From NCBI RefSeq assembly GCF_003243465.1, contig NZ_QFQZ01000082.1, forward strand, positions 1 to 19,453: 19,453 nucleotides of DNA. The letters are read 5' to 3'. The position numbers were made by a program, and so were the translations under genes. The notes beneath the pieces were generated by a model that saw nothing but the letters and a program-made list of their open reading frames with translations, was not told the origin of the DNA and did not search any database. Below, piece by piece: positions 9,299 to 18,047 of this stretch; positions within the stretch are counted from its first letter, which is position 1; every line of letters begins with the position of its first letter. This DNA is from Caulobacter segnis. Lineage in GTDB: Bacteria > Pseudomonadota > Alphaproteobacteria > Caulobacterales > Caulobacteraceae.

Positions 9299-10258
9299 AT
9301 GCCGCAAGCCCCGGTCGAGAAGCCGCACGTCCTGATCTCCCACGAGATGCTGCTGCCGCTGCAGCCGCTGCTGGAGGGTCTCTATGCGGTGCATCGCCTG
9401 TGGGACTATCCGGATCGGCTGGCCTTCTTGGAAGGACCGGGGCGTCATGTCAGGGCGATCGTCCATGCGGGCGAGATGGCGCTGGGCCCCGACCTCCTGT
9501 CGGAGATGCCACAGCTGGGCCTGATCGCCTGCGTCAGCGTCGGCTATGACGGGATCGACGTGCCCTGGTGCAAGGCGCACGGCATCGCCGTGACCCACTC
9601 GACCGGCCTGAACGCCGCCGACGTGGCTGACCACGCCGTGGGCCTGGTGCTGGCGGCCTGGCGCGGGATCGTCGAGGGCGACCAGCGTCTGCGCGCCGGC
9701 CGCTGGAGCCACGCCGAGCGCATGGCGCCGCGCCATGGCCTGCGGGGCCGCAAGGCCGGGATCGTTGGCCTGGGACATATCGGCGAGGCGGTGGCGGCTC
9801 GCCTCTCCGCCTTTGAGATGAAGATCGCCTGGTGGGGGCCGCGCGCCAAGGACAGCGACTATCGCCGCGCCGACACCCTGATGGCCCTGGCGCGCGATAG
9901 CGACGTGCTGGTCGTCTGCGCGCGGCCGGATGCCGAGAACCGCCACATGATCGACCGCGCCGTCATCGAGGCGGTCGGGCCGCAGGGCCTGATCGTCAAT
10001 GTCGCGCGAGGCTCGCTGATCGACGAGGACGCCCTGATCGCCGCGCTCAGGTCCGGCGCCCTGGGCATGGCGGGCCTGGACGTGTTCGAACACGAGCCGA
10101 CTCCCGCCGCGCGCTGGGAGGGCGTTCCGCATGTCGTGCTGACGCCCCATACCGCCGGCGCGACGCTGGACAGCATCCCGGCCATGGTCAACCTGACCCT
10201 GGAGAACCTGCGCCGCTACTTCCACGGCGAGCCTCTGGCGACGCCGGTGGCGGTCTAG
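9299..10258 (+). CDS. D-isomer-specific 2-hydroxyacid dehydrogenase (glyoxylate/hydroxypyruvate reductase-like)
   Basis: 319 residues counted from ATG 9299. An ATG four codons earlier (9287) is possible, but GGAGG at 9289-9293 sits correctly for 9299. The Rossmann nucleotide motif GLGHIG is at 157-162. The catalytic triad of the family is intact: Arg237 in NVARGSLID, Glu266 in DVFEHEP and His284 in LTPHTAG. NAADVADHAVGLVLAAWR (about 105-122) is the usual segment before the cofactor domain. These enzymes reduce 2-keto acids such as glyoxylate, hydroxypyruvate or phenylpyruvate with NAD(P)H; the exact substrate is not determinable here. Cytoplasmic. No cofactor specificity is claimed. It converges on a minus-strand gene and the two stop codons overlap in CTAG (10255-10258). 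Confidence 0.93.
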   Translation: MPQAPVEKPHVLISHEMLLPLQPLLEGLYAVHRLWDYPDRLAFLEGPGRHVRAIVHAGEMALGPDLLSEMPQLGLIACVSVGYDGIDVPWCKAHGIAVTHSTGLNAADVADHAVGLVLAAWRGIVEGDQRLRAGRWSHAERMAPRHGLRGRKAGIVGLGHIGEAVAARLSAFEMKIAWWGPRAKDSDYRRADTLMALARDSDVLVVCARPDAENRHMIDRAVIEAVGPQGLIVNVARGSLIDEDALIAALRSGALGMAGLDVFEHEPTPAARWEGVPHVVLTPHTAGATLDSIPAMVNLTLENLRRYFHGEPLATPVAV

Positions 10259-10650
10259 GGGCGCTTGGTCAGCCTCACGCCCTCAAGGAGGATCGCGGTG
10301 TGGTGATGGCCGCTCATGGGACTCATGAACTCGCCCTCGGCCACGATCGGCTTGCCCAGGAGCGGGCGGTAACGGGCGAAATCCTCCGGGGTCAGGATCA
10401 ACTGGATCTCGCGCACATCCTTGGCCCCGCTGTCAGGGTCGTCGCCGTCCGGGGAGACGCAGAGCGCCTTCCCCAGGCGCAGAAGCCAGTACCGCTCGGG
10501 CGTGTCGCCGTCCTTGATCGACTCGAAATTGGGCGGGCCCGGAAAGGTGTGGGCGACCAGGACGCCAGCGAGTCTCTGCGGGCCGCCGTGCGGCAGGCAT
10601 TGCGGCGTAGAAGCCAGGATCATGGCGGCGAGCAGCATGGCATGTTTCAC
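10255..10650 (-). CDS. Small exported protein, DUF4431-like
   Basis: 131 residues if started at GTG 10648-10650; ATG 10636-10638, four codons in, is the alternative. Neither has a well-spaced ribosome site (GGAG is about 13 bases before the GTG). The longer in-frame ATG at 10794 would overlap the divergent VOC gene and hide the signal peptide, so it was rejected. The N-terminus (KHAMLLAAMILASTPQC) is a short hydrophobic export signal. The mature domain contains GVLVAHTFPGPPNFESI, RYWLLRLGKALCV and, near the C-terminus, GHHHTAILLEGVRL. This pattern resembles the DUF4431 family of small bacterial proteins; that match is from memory. Function unknown. The stop overlaps the convergent dehydrogenase stop by 4 nt, and only 45 bp separate it from the divergent VOC gene. 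Confidence 0.68.
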   Translation of the reverse strand: MKHAMLLAAMILASTPQCLPHGGPQRLAGVLVAHTFPGPPNFESIKDGDTPERYWLLRLGKALCVSPDGDDPDSGAKDVREIQLILTPEDFARYRPLLGKPIVAEGEFMSPMSGHHHTAILLEGVRLTKRP

Positions 10651-10695
10651 AAAGCTTGCTAGGCTCCGAGCCTCGCAGCGGGCGGAGGCGTAAAC

Positions 10696-11070
10696 ATGGC
10701 CAAGGTTGTCAGCATCGGCGGTTTCTTCTTCAAGGCCGAGGATCCCAAGGCGCTGCGCGACTGGTACGCGCGGGTGCTGGGCTTCGAGGTCCACGACTGG
10801 GGCGGCGCCATCTTCGAGCCGCCCAAGGGCAGCCAGGCGACCTGGTCGCCCTTCGCCGCCGACACCGACTATTTCGCGCCGTCGGCCGCGCCGTTCATGA
10901 TCAATTTCATTGTCGATGATATCGATGGCGTTCTCGCGCGCGCCGCCGCCGAGGGCGTCGAGCCGCTGGGCCGGCAGGACGAGGGCTATGGCCGGTTCGC
11001 CTGGCTGATGGATCCCGCAGGGGTGAAAATCGAGCTCTGGGAAGCCGCGAAGGCCGAGTCTGAGGCATAA
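10696..11070 (+). CDS. VOC (glyoxalase/bleomycin-resistance fold) family protein
   Basis: 124 residues from ATG 10696, with GGAGG at 10682-10686. It shows the two beta-alpha-beta modules of a vicinal-oxygen-chelate domain. The first holds GGFFFKAEDPKALRDWYARV then LGFEVHDWGGAIFE; the second holds INFIVDDIDGVLARAAAEGV, GRFAWLMDPAGVKIELWE. The family covers glyoxalase I, ring-cleavage dioxygenases and antibiotic-binding proteins. This is a short single-domain member with no recognisable specificity, and metal ligands cannot be assigned with confidence. It lies 43 bp before the ArsR-methyltransferase gene on the same strand. It may be cotranscribed with the met operon, but the palindrome between them suggests that a promoter for the met genes starts there. 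Confidence 0.88.
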   Translation: MAKVVSIGGFFFKAEDPKALRDWYARVLGFEVHDWGGAIFEPPKGSQATWSPFAADTDYFAPSAAPFMINFIVDDIDGVLARAAAEGVEPLGRQDEGYGRFAWLMDPAGVKIELWEAAKAESEA

Positions 11071-11088
11071 ATTCCTCTTGCCAAAACG

Positions 11089-11110
11089 GACATAAAGATA
11101 TCTTTATGTC
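11089..11110. promoter_or_regulatory. 22-bp perfect palindrome, probable ArsR-type operator of the met operon
   Basis: GACATAAAGAT (11089-11099) is the exact reverse complement of ATCTTTATGTC (11100-11110), with no spacer. It ends three bases before the ATG of the ArsR-methyltransferase gene. It is strikingly AT-rich against the surrounding GC-rich DNA. A TTGCCA (11078-11083) could be the -35 of a promoter overlapped by the site. Two half-sites around a dyad axis suit a dimeric winged-helix ArsR protein. SAH-responsive ArsR regulators (SahR) of methionine genes use AT-rich palindromes of this kind. Autoregulation is inferred. Confidence 0.75.
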
Positions 11111-11113
11111 TCC

Positions 11114-12091
11114 ATGAAGCTCACCGCCGAACAGGTCGTCGAAGTGCTGCGCGCCGCCGGCGAGTCCACGCGCCTGCGCCTGCTGGCCTTGCTGGCGGCC
11201 GAGGAGCTGTCGGTGCTGGAACTGTGCCGCATCCTCGACCAGAGCCAGCCGCGCGTATCGCGGCATCTGAAGCTGCTGGCCGAGGCGGGGCTGGTCGAGC
11301 GTTTCCCGGACGGCGCCTGGGTCTTCTACCGCCTGGCCGCCAAGTCGCCGGGCCGGTTCCTGGTCGAGCAGGCGCTGGACCTGATCGACGACACCGATCC
11401 CGTCATTCGCCTTGACGCCGACAAGCTGGCGGCCGTGCGGGCCGAGCGCTCGACGGACGCCCAGGCCTATTTCGCTCGCAACGCCGCGCGCTGGAACGAG
11501 ATCCGCTCGCTGTATGTCGACGAGGCCGAGGTCGAGGCCGCGATCCTGCGCGCGACCGGGGAGGGGCCCTTCGACGAGATGGTCGACCTGGGCGCCGGCG
11601 CTGGCCGCATGCTGACCCTGCTGGGCAAGCGGGCCAGCAACGCCCTGGGCCTGGATCTCTCGCAGCAGATGCTGAACATCGCGCGCGACGAAGTCGCCAA
11701 GGCGGGTCTTGCGAGTTGCGAGCTGCGCCACGGCGACATTTTCAGCACCGGTCTGCCGGGCGGCTGCGCCGATCTCGTCACCGTCCATCAGGTGCTGCAC
11801 TACCTGTCCGACCCCGCCAACGCCGTGGCCGAGGCCGCGCGGCTGGTCGCGCCGGGCGGCCTGCTGCTGATCGCCGACTTCGCCCCGCACGACCACGAGT
11901 TCCTGCGCGAGGTGCACCAGCATCGCCGCCTGGGTTTCGACGACAGCGAGATCACGCCGTGGCTGCGGGCCGGTGGCCTTCAGTTGGAAAGCAACATCGC
12001 CCTGCCGCCGTCCACCGGCGAGGGGCTCACCGTGAAAATCTGGACCGCGCGTCGTCCCTTGAGCGTCGCCGCCGAAAGGAGCGCCGCATGA
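11114..12091 (+). CDS. ArsR-family regulator fused to a SAM-dependent methyltransferase domain
   Basis: 325 residues from ATG 11114. Residues 1 to about 90 form an ArsR winged helix, with SVLELCRILDQSQPRVSRHL as the recognition region followed by LLAEAGLVE and a wing. From about 145 to 310 there is a class I methyltransferase domain: MVDLGAGAGRML (glycine-rich motif I, Asp158 to Gly164), LGLDLSQQMLNIA, and the post-motif VTVHQVLHYLSDPANAVAEAARLVAPGGLLLIADF. Fusions of this type regulate methionine-cycle genes in proteobacteria. The natural inference is that the methyltransferase pocket binds SAM or SAH as effector rather than, or as well as, catalysing methylation. It heads the operon, follows a perfect palindrome, and its TGA overlaps the metF ATG (ATGA). 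No arsenic-type Cys cluster was seen, so metal sensing is unlikely. Confidence 0.93.
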   Translation: MKLTAEQVVEVLRAAGESTRLRLLALLAAEELSVLELCRILDQSQPRVSRHLKLLAEAGLVERFPDGAWVFYRLAAKSPGRFLVEQALDLIDDTDPVIRLDADKLAAVRAERSTDAQAYFARNAARWNEIRSLYVDEAEVEAAILRATGEGPFDEMVDLGAGAGRMLTLLGKRASNALGLDLSQQMLNIARDEVAKAGLASCELRHGDIFSTGLPGGCADLVTVHQVLHYLSDPANAVAEAARLVAPGGLLLIADFAPHDHEFLREVHQHRRLGFDDSEITPWLRAGGLQLESNIALPPSTGEGLTVKIWTARRPLSVAAERSAA

Positions 12092-13032
12092 CCCTTCCGC
12101 CCACCCGCCGCGTGATCGGTCCCGTCGCCCGCGCCGGTGAAAGAACCAGCCGTCCCCGCGTCTCTTTCGAGTTCTTCCCGCCCAAGACGCCGCAGATGGA
12201 AGAGAGCCTGTGGCAGGCGATCACCCGCCTGGCGCCGCTTGATCCCGCCTTCGTCTCGGTGACCTACGGCGCCGGCGGCTCGACGCGTGAGCGCACCCAC
12301 CGGACGGTCAAGCGCATCCTGGACGAGACCAGCCTCAAGCCCGCCGCTCACCTGACCTGCGTCGGCGCCTCGCGCGCCGAGGTCGACGAGGTGATCCGCG
12401 ACTATTGGGACATCGGCGTCCGCCACATCGTCTCGCTGCGCGGCGACCCGCCCCCCGGCGAGGGCGGCATCGGCGGCGTCTATGTCCCGCGCGAGGACGG
12501 CTACGCCAACGCCACCGAACTGACCAAGGCCGTGCGAGCGATCGGGCCGTTCGAGGTGCTGGTCGGGGTCTATCCGGAAAAACATCCGGAAAGCCCGTCG
12601 CTGGAGCACGACATCGACGTGCTGAAGCAAAAGGTCGACGCCGGCGCGACGCTGGGCGTCAGCCAGTTCTTCTTCGATCTCGACGCCTTCCTGCGCTACG
12701 TCGACAAGGTCCGCGCGGCCGGGATCACCATCCCGATCGTGCCGGGGATCATGCCGGTGACCAACTTCGCGGGGCTGAAGAAGATGGCGGCCGCCTGCCA
12801 GACCACCATCCCCGGCTGGCTGGCCAACCTGTTCGACGGGCTGGAGAACGACGCCGAGACCCGCCGCCTGATCGCCTGCTCGGTCGCCACCGAGATGTGC
12901 GCCAAGCTGCAGGAGCAGGGCTTCGAGGACTTCCACTTCTACACCCTGAACCGCGCGGACCTGGTCTACGCCATCTGCCGCGTGCTGGGCCTGCGCGAGA
13001 CTGCGCCGGCCCCGGCGGAGGTCGCCGCATGA
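12088..13032 (+). CDS. metF: 5,10-methylenetetrahydrofolate reductase
   Basis: 314 residues from ATG 12088, seven bases after AAAGGAG. The frame is open further upstream, but this start has the ribosome site and the family N-terminus. Motifs of the flavin TIM barrel are present: RVSFEFFPPKT with Glu28 (the catalytic position in E. coli), FVSVTYGAGGSTRERT, HLTCVGASR, RHIVSLRGDPPPG, VGVYPEKHPESPS, DAGATLGVSQFFFDLDAFLR and PIVPGIMPVTNF. It reduces methylene-THF to methyl-THF, the methyl donor used by methionine synthase. The length suits the short bacterial form without the eukaryotic regulatory domain. It overlaps the regulator upstream and the lactamase downstream by 4 nt each (ATGA), so expression is tightly coupled to both. 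Confidence 0.97.
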   Translation: MTLPPTRRVIGPVARAGERTSRPRVSFEFFPPKTPQMEESLWQAITRLAPLDPAFVSVTYGAGGSTRERTHRTVKRILDETSLKPAAHLTCVGASRAEVDEVIRDYWDIGVRHIVSLRGDPPPGEGGIGGVYVPREDGYANATELTKAVRAIGPFEVLVGVYPEKHPESPSLEHDIDVLKQKVDAGATLGVSQFFFDLDAFLRYVDKVRAAGITIPIVPGIMPVTNFAGLKKMAAACQTTIPGWLANLFDGLENDAETRRLIACSVATEMCAKLQEQGFEDFHFYTLNRADLVYAICRVLGLRETAPAPAEVAA

Positions 13033-13901
13033 AGCGCCTCGCTATCGCCCTGGCGGTGTCGGTCCTGGCCCTGGCGTCTGCCGCCCACGCCGACATGCCC
13101 GCCAACTGGACCAAGCCGACCAAGCCCTATCGCGTGGTCGGCAACATCTATTACGTGGGGACAGAAGGCATCTCGTCCTGGCTGATCACCTCGTCCGCGG
13201 GGCACGTCATCCTGGACGGCGGCCCCAACGCCGAGACCGGCAAGCAGATCGAGCGCAACATCGCCGCGCTGGGCTTCAAGCTCGCGGACGTGAAGATCCT
13301 GATCAACACCCACGCCCACTTCGACCACGCCGGGGGGCTGGCCCAGCTGAAGGCCGACATTCCGACCGCCAAGCTGTGGATCTCGCGCGGCGACGAGCCG
13401 GCGATCGAGCAGGGCCACCACATCGGCGACAACGAGAACGGCCCGACGCCGTTTCCCGCGGTCAAGGTCGACCGCGCCTTCGGCGACGAGACCAAGCTGA
13501 AGCTGGGCGAGACCGCGATGGTCGCGCACCTGACGCCGGGCCACACGATCGGCTGCACCACCTGGACCACGGCGGTCACCGAGAAGGGGCGGCCGCTGAA
13601 CGTGACCTTCCCGTGCTCGCTGTCGGTCGCCGGCAACGTTCTGGTCGGCAACAAGACCCACAAGAACATCGTCGCCGACTACCGCGCCAGCTTCGTCAAG
13701 ATGCGGGCTCTTCCGACCGACGTGATGCTGCCCGCGCACGAGGAGCAGGGGAACCTGCTGGCCAAACGCCAGAAGCAATTGCGCGGCGACCCGAACGCCT
13801 TCGTCGATCCGGCCGAGCTTGCCCGGTTCGTTGACGCCTCCGAAGCCGCCTTCAACAAGGAGCTCGCGCGCCAGCAGGCGGCGGGAGCAAGCCATGACTG
13901 A
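13029..13901 (+). CDS. bla: Subclass B3 metallo-beta-lactamase, CAU-like
   Basis: 290 residues from ATG 13029, overlapping the metF stop by 4 nt. A Sec signal peptide covers about 1-21 (AHA|D), placing the enzyme in the periplasm. The B3 zinc ligands are all visible: His95, His97, Asp99 and His100 in NTHAHFDHAGG, His172 in LTPGHTIGCTTW and His237 in LPAHEEQ. The B3 hallmarks GTEGISSWLIT, VILDGGPNAETG and FPCSLSVAGN are also present. Length and motifs resemble CAU-1/Mbl1b of Caulobacter crescentus (from memory, about 289 residues). Subclass B3 enzymes hydrolyse penicillins, cephalosporins and carbapenems using zinc, but activity here is not proven. Its place between metF and metH, with overlaps on both sides, leaves open a native role in hydrolysing another periplasmic lactone, lactam or ester. 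Confidence 0.92.
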   Translation: MKRLAIALAVSVLALASAAHADMPANWTKPTKPYRVVGNIYYVGTEGISSWLITSSAGHVILDGGPNAETGKQIERNIAALGFKLADVKILINTHAHFDHAGGLAQLKADIPTAKLWISRGDEPAIEQGHHIGDNENGPTPFPAVKVDRAFGDETKLKLGETAMVAHLTPGHTIGCTTWTTAVTEKGRPLNVTFPCSLSVAGNVLVGNKTHKNIVADYRASFVKMRALPTDVMLPAHEEQGNLLAKRQKQLRGDPNAFVDPAELARFVDASEAAFNKELARQQAAGASHD

Positions 13902-14970
13902 CCTGTCCATCCGCGCCAATCGCGTCGCCGCCCTGAAGGCCGCCGCCAAGGAGCGCATCCTTATTCTCGACGGCTCCTGGGGCGTGATGTTCCAGAAAAA
14001 GGGCCTGACCGAGGCCGACTATCGCGCCGAGCGCTTCGCCGCGCACGACGGCCAGATGAAGGGCAACAACGACATCCTGTGCCTGACCCGGCCGGATCTC
14101 GTGGCCGAGCTGCACGACGCCTACTTCTCGGCCGGCGCCGATATCTCCGAGACCAACACCTTCTCGGGCACCACGATCGCCCAGGCCGACTATCACCTGT
14201 CGGAACAGGACGTCTGGGACATCAACCTCGAGGGCGCCAGGATCGGCCGCTCGGTCGCCGACCGCTGGAACGCCGAGAACCCGGCGAGCCCGAAGTTCAT
14301 CGCCGGCTCGATCGGGCCGCTGAACGTCATGCTGTCGATGTCGTCGGACGTGAACGATCCCGGCGCGCGCAAGGTGACCTTCGATCAGGTCTATGAAGCC
14401 TATCGCCAACAGGTCGACGCGCTCTATCAGGGCGGGGTCGATCTCTTCCTGATCGAGACCATCACCGACACCCTGAACTGCAAGGCGGCGATCAAGGCGA
14501 TCCTCGACTGGCGCGACGAGGGCCACGAGGAGCTGCCGATCTGGATCAGCGGCACCATCACCGACCGCTCGGGCCGGACGCTGTCGGGCCAGACGGCCGA
14601 GGCCTTCTGGAACAGCGTCAAGCACGCCAAGCCGTTCGCGGTGGGCTTCAACTGCGCCCTGGGCGCTGACTTGATGCGCCCGCACATCGCCGAGATGGCC
14701 CGCATCGCCGACACCCTGGTCGCGGCCTATCCCAACGCCGGCCTGCCCAACGCCATGGGCCAGTACGACGAGGAGCCGCACCAGACCGGCCACGCCCTGC
14801 ACGAATGGGCCAAGGACGGCCTGGTCAACATTCTGGGCGGCTGCTGCGGCACGACGCCGGACCACATCCGCCACGTCGCCGATGAAGTGCGCGGCGTGAA
14901 GCCGAGGCAAATTCCCGAGCGCCCCAAGGCCATGCGCCTGGCGGGCCTCGAACCGTTCGAGTTGGCTTAG
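13894..14970 (+). CDS. metH: Methionine synthase, homocysteine-binding half (split MetH)
   Basis: 358 residues from ATG 13894, with GGGAG about seven bases upstream; it overlaps the lactamase stop by 8 nt. The domain matches MetH residues 1-350: RILILDGSWGVMFQKKGLTE, GNNDILCLTRPDLV, GADISETNTFSGT, FIAGSIGPLN and ISGTITDRSGRTLSGQ. Zinc ligands are Cys254 (GFNCALGAD) and Cys317/Cys318 (GGCCGTTP), with the same 63-residue spacing as E. coli Cys247/310/311. It binds and activates homocysteine as the thiolate, then must dock on the separate B12-carrying subunit. The remaining MetH domains are encoded from 15160, so the enzyme is split between the Hcy and folate domains. Together the halves (358 + 890) equal about one full-length MetH. 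Confidence 0.95.
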   Translation: MTDLSIRANRVAALKAAAKERILILDGSWGVMFQKKGLTEADYRAERFAAHDGQMKGNNDILCLTRPDLVAELHDAYFSAGADISETNTFSGTTIAQADYHLSEQDVWDINLEGARIGRSVADRWNAENPASPKFIAGSIGPLNVMLSMSSDVNDPGARKVTFDQVYEAYRQQVDALYQGGVDLFLIETITDTLNCKAAIKAILDWRDEGHEELPIWISGTITDRSGRTLSGQTAEAFWNSVKHAKPFAVGFNCALGADLMRPHIAEMARIADTLVAAYPNAGLPNAMGQYDEEPHQTGHALHEWAKDGLVNILGGCCGTTPDHIRHVADEVRGVKPRQIPERPKAMRLAGLEPFELA

Positions 14971-14987
14971 TGTCTCTGACTTCAATT

Positions 14988-15138
14988 CTCCTTCTCCCCA
15001 TGCGGGAGAAGGTGTCGCCGAAGGCGACGGATGAGGGGTCTTGCTGGCCTTTCAGCCGCTGTCTCGCGGCGGTGACGTTCTTCAACCCCTCATCCGACCC
15101 GCTTCGCGGGCCACCTTCTCCCGCAAGGGGAGAAGGGA
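14988..15138. repeat. Intergenic palindromic repeat between the two metH genes
   Basis: CCTTCTCCCC (14990-14999) pairs with GGGGAGAAGG (15127-15136). Further in, GCGGGAGAAGGTG (15002-15014) matches the complement of CACCTTCTCCCGC (15112-15124), and GGATGAGGGGT (15029-15039) matches ACCCCTCATCC (15085-15095). Local hairpins CGCCGAAGGCG and CCCGCTTCGCGGG sit inside the arms. The whole 150-bp element can fold on itself. It resembles a dispersed family frequent between genes of Caulobacteraceae and other alphaproteobacteria (recalled). It fills most of the 189-bp gap. Confidence 0.82.
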
Positions 15139-15159
15139 TGACTGCTGCTGGATCCTGAA

Positions 15160-17832
<2,673 letters not shown>

Positions 17833-17848
17833 ACGACGCTTATAAAAA

Positions 17849-17963
17849 CCGTGTCATCCCGGAAGCCTCGCAGAGGCTGTCCGGGACCCAGGGGCGGCAA
17901 GCGCGGCGTTCCCGCACCCCCTGGGTCCCGGCTCTACGCTCCGCTTCGGCCGGGATGACACGG
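17849..17963. repeat. Intergenic palindromic repeat (GTCATCCCGG family) after metH
   Basis: The outer arms CCGTGTCATCCCGG (17849-17862) and CCGGGATGACACGG (17950-17963) are perfect 14-bp complements. A second perfect 14-bp pair lies inside: CCGGGACCCAGGGG (17881-17894) and CCCCTGGGTCCCGG (17918-17931). The element therefore forms a long two-storey hairpin. It may stop transcription leaving the met operon. Similar elements are widespread in alphaproteobacterial intergenic regions (recalled). It belongs to a different family from the one at 14988-15138. Confidence 0.82.
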
Positions 17964-18047
17964 GTATGATAGCGGCCGCGTTTCGCCGCCTTGCGAACGG
18001 CGTTCTCCGCCTTCATCCTCCTCCCAACAAATAACGGGAGGGACGAC

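Noticed and set aside
8579..10225. 548-codon minus-strand open frame
   Set aside because: It spans two well-supported plus-strand genes and the hairpin between them. The composition is His/Arg/Gln-rich and no domain is visible.
10651..10794. Upstream extension of the DUF4431-like gene to ATG 10794
   Set aside because: It would overlap the divergent VOC gene by about 100 bp and place the export signal in the middle of the protein.
12405..13901. Treating 12405-13901 as one long gene
   Set aside because: Only the part from 13029 is real (the lactamase). The first 208 codons read metF in the wrong frame.
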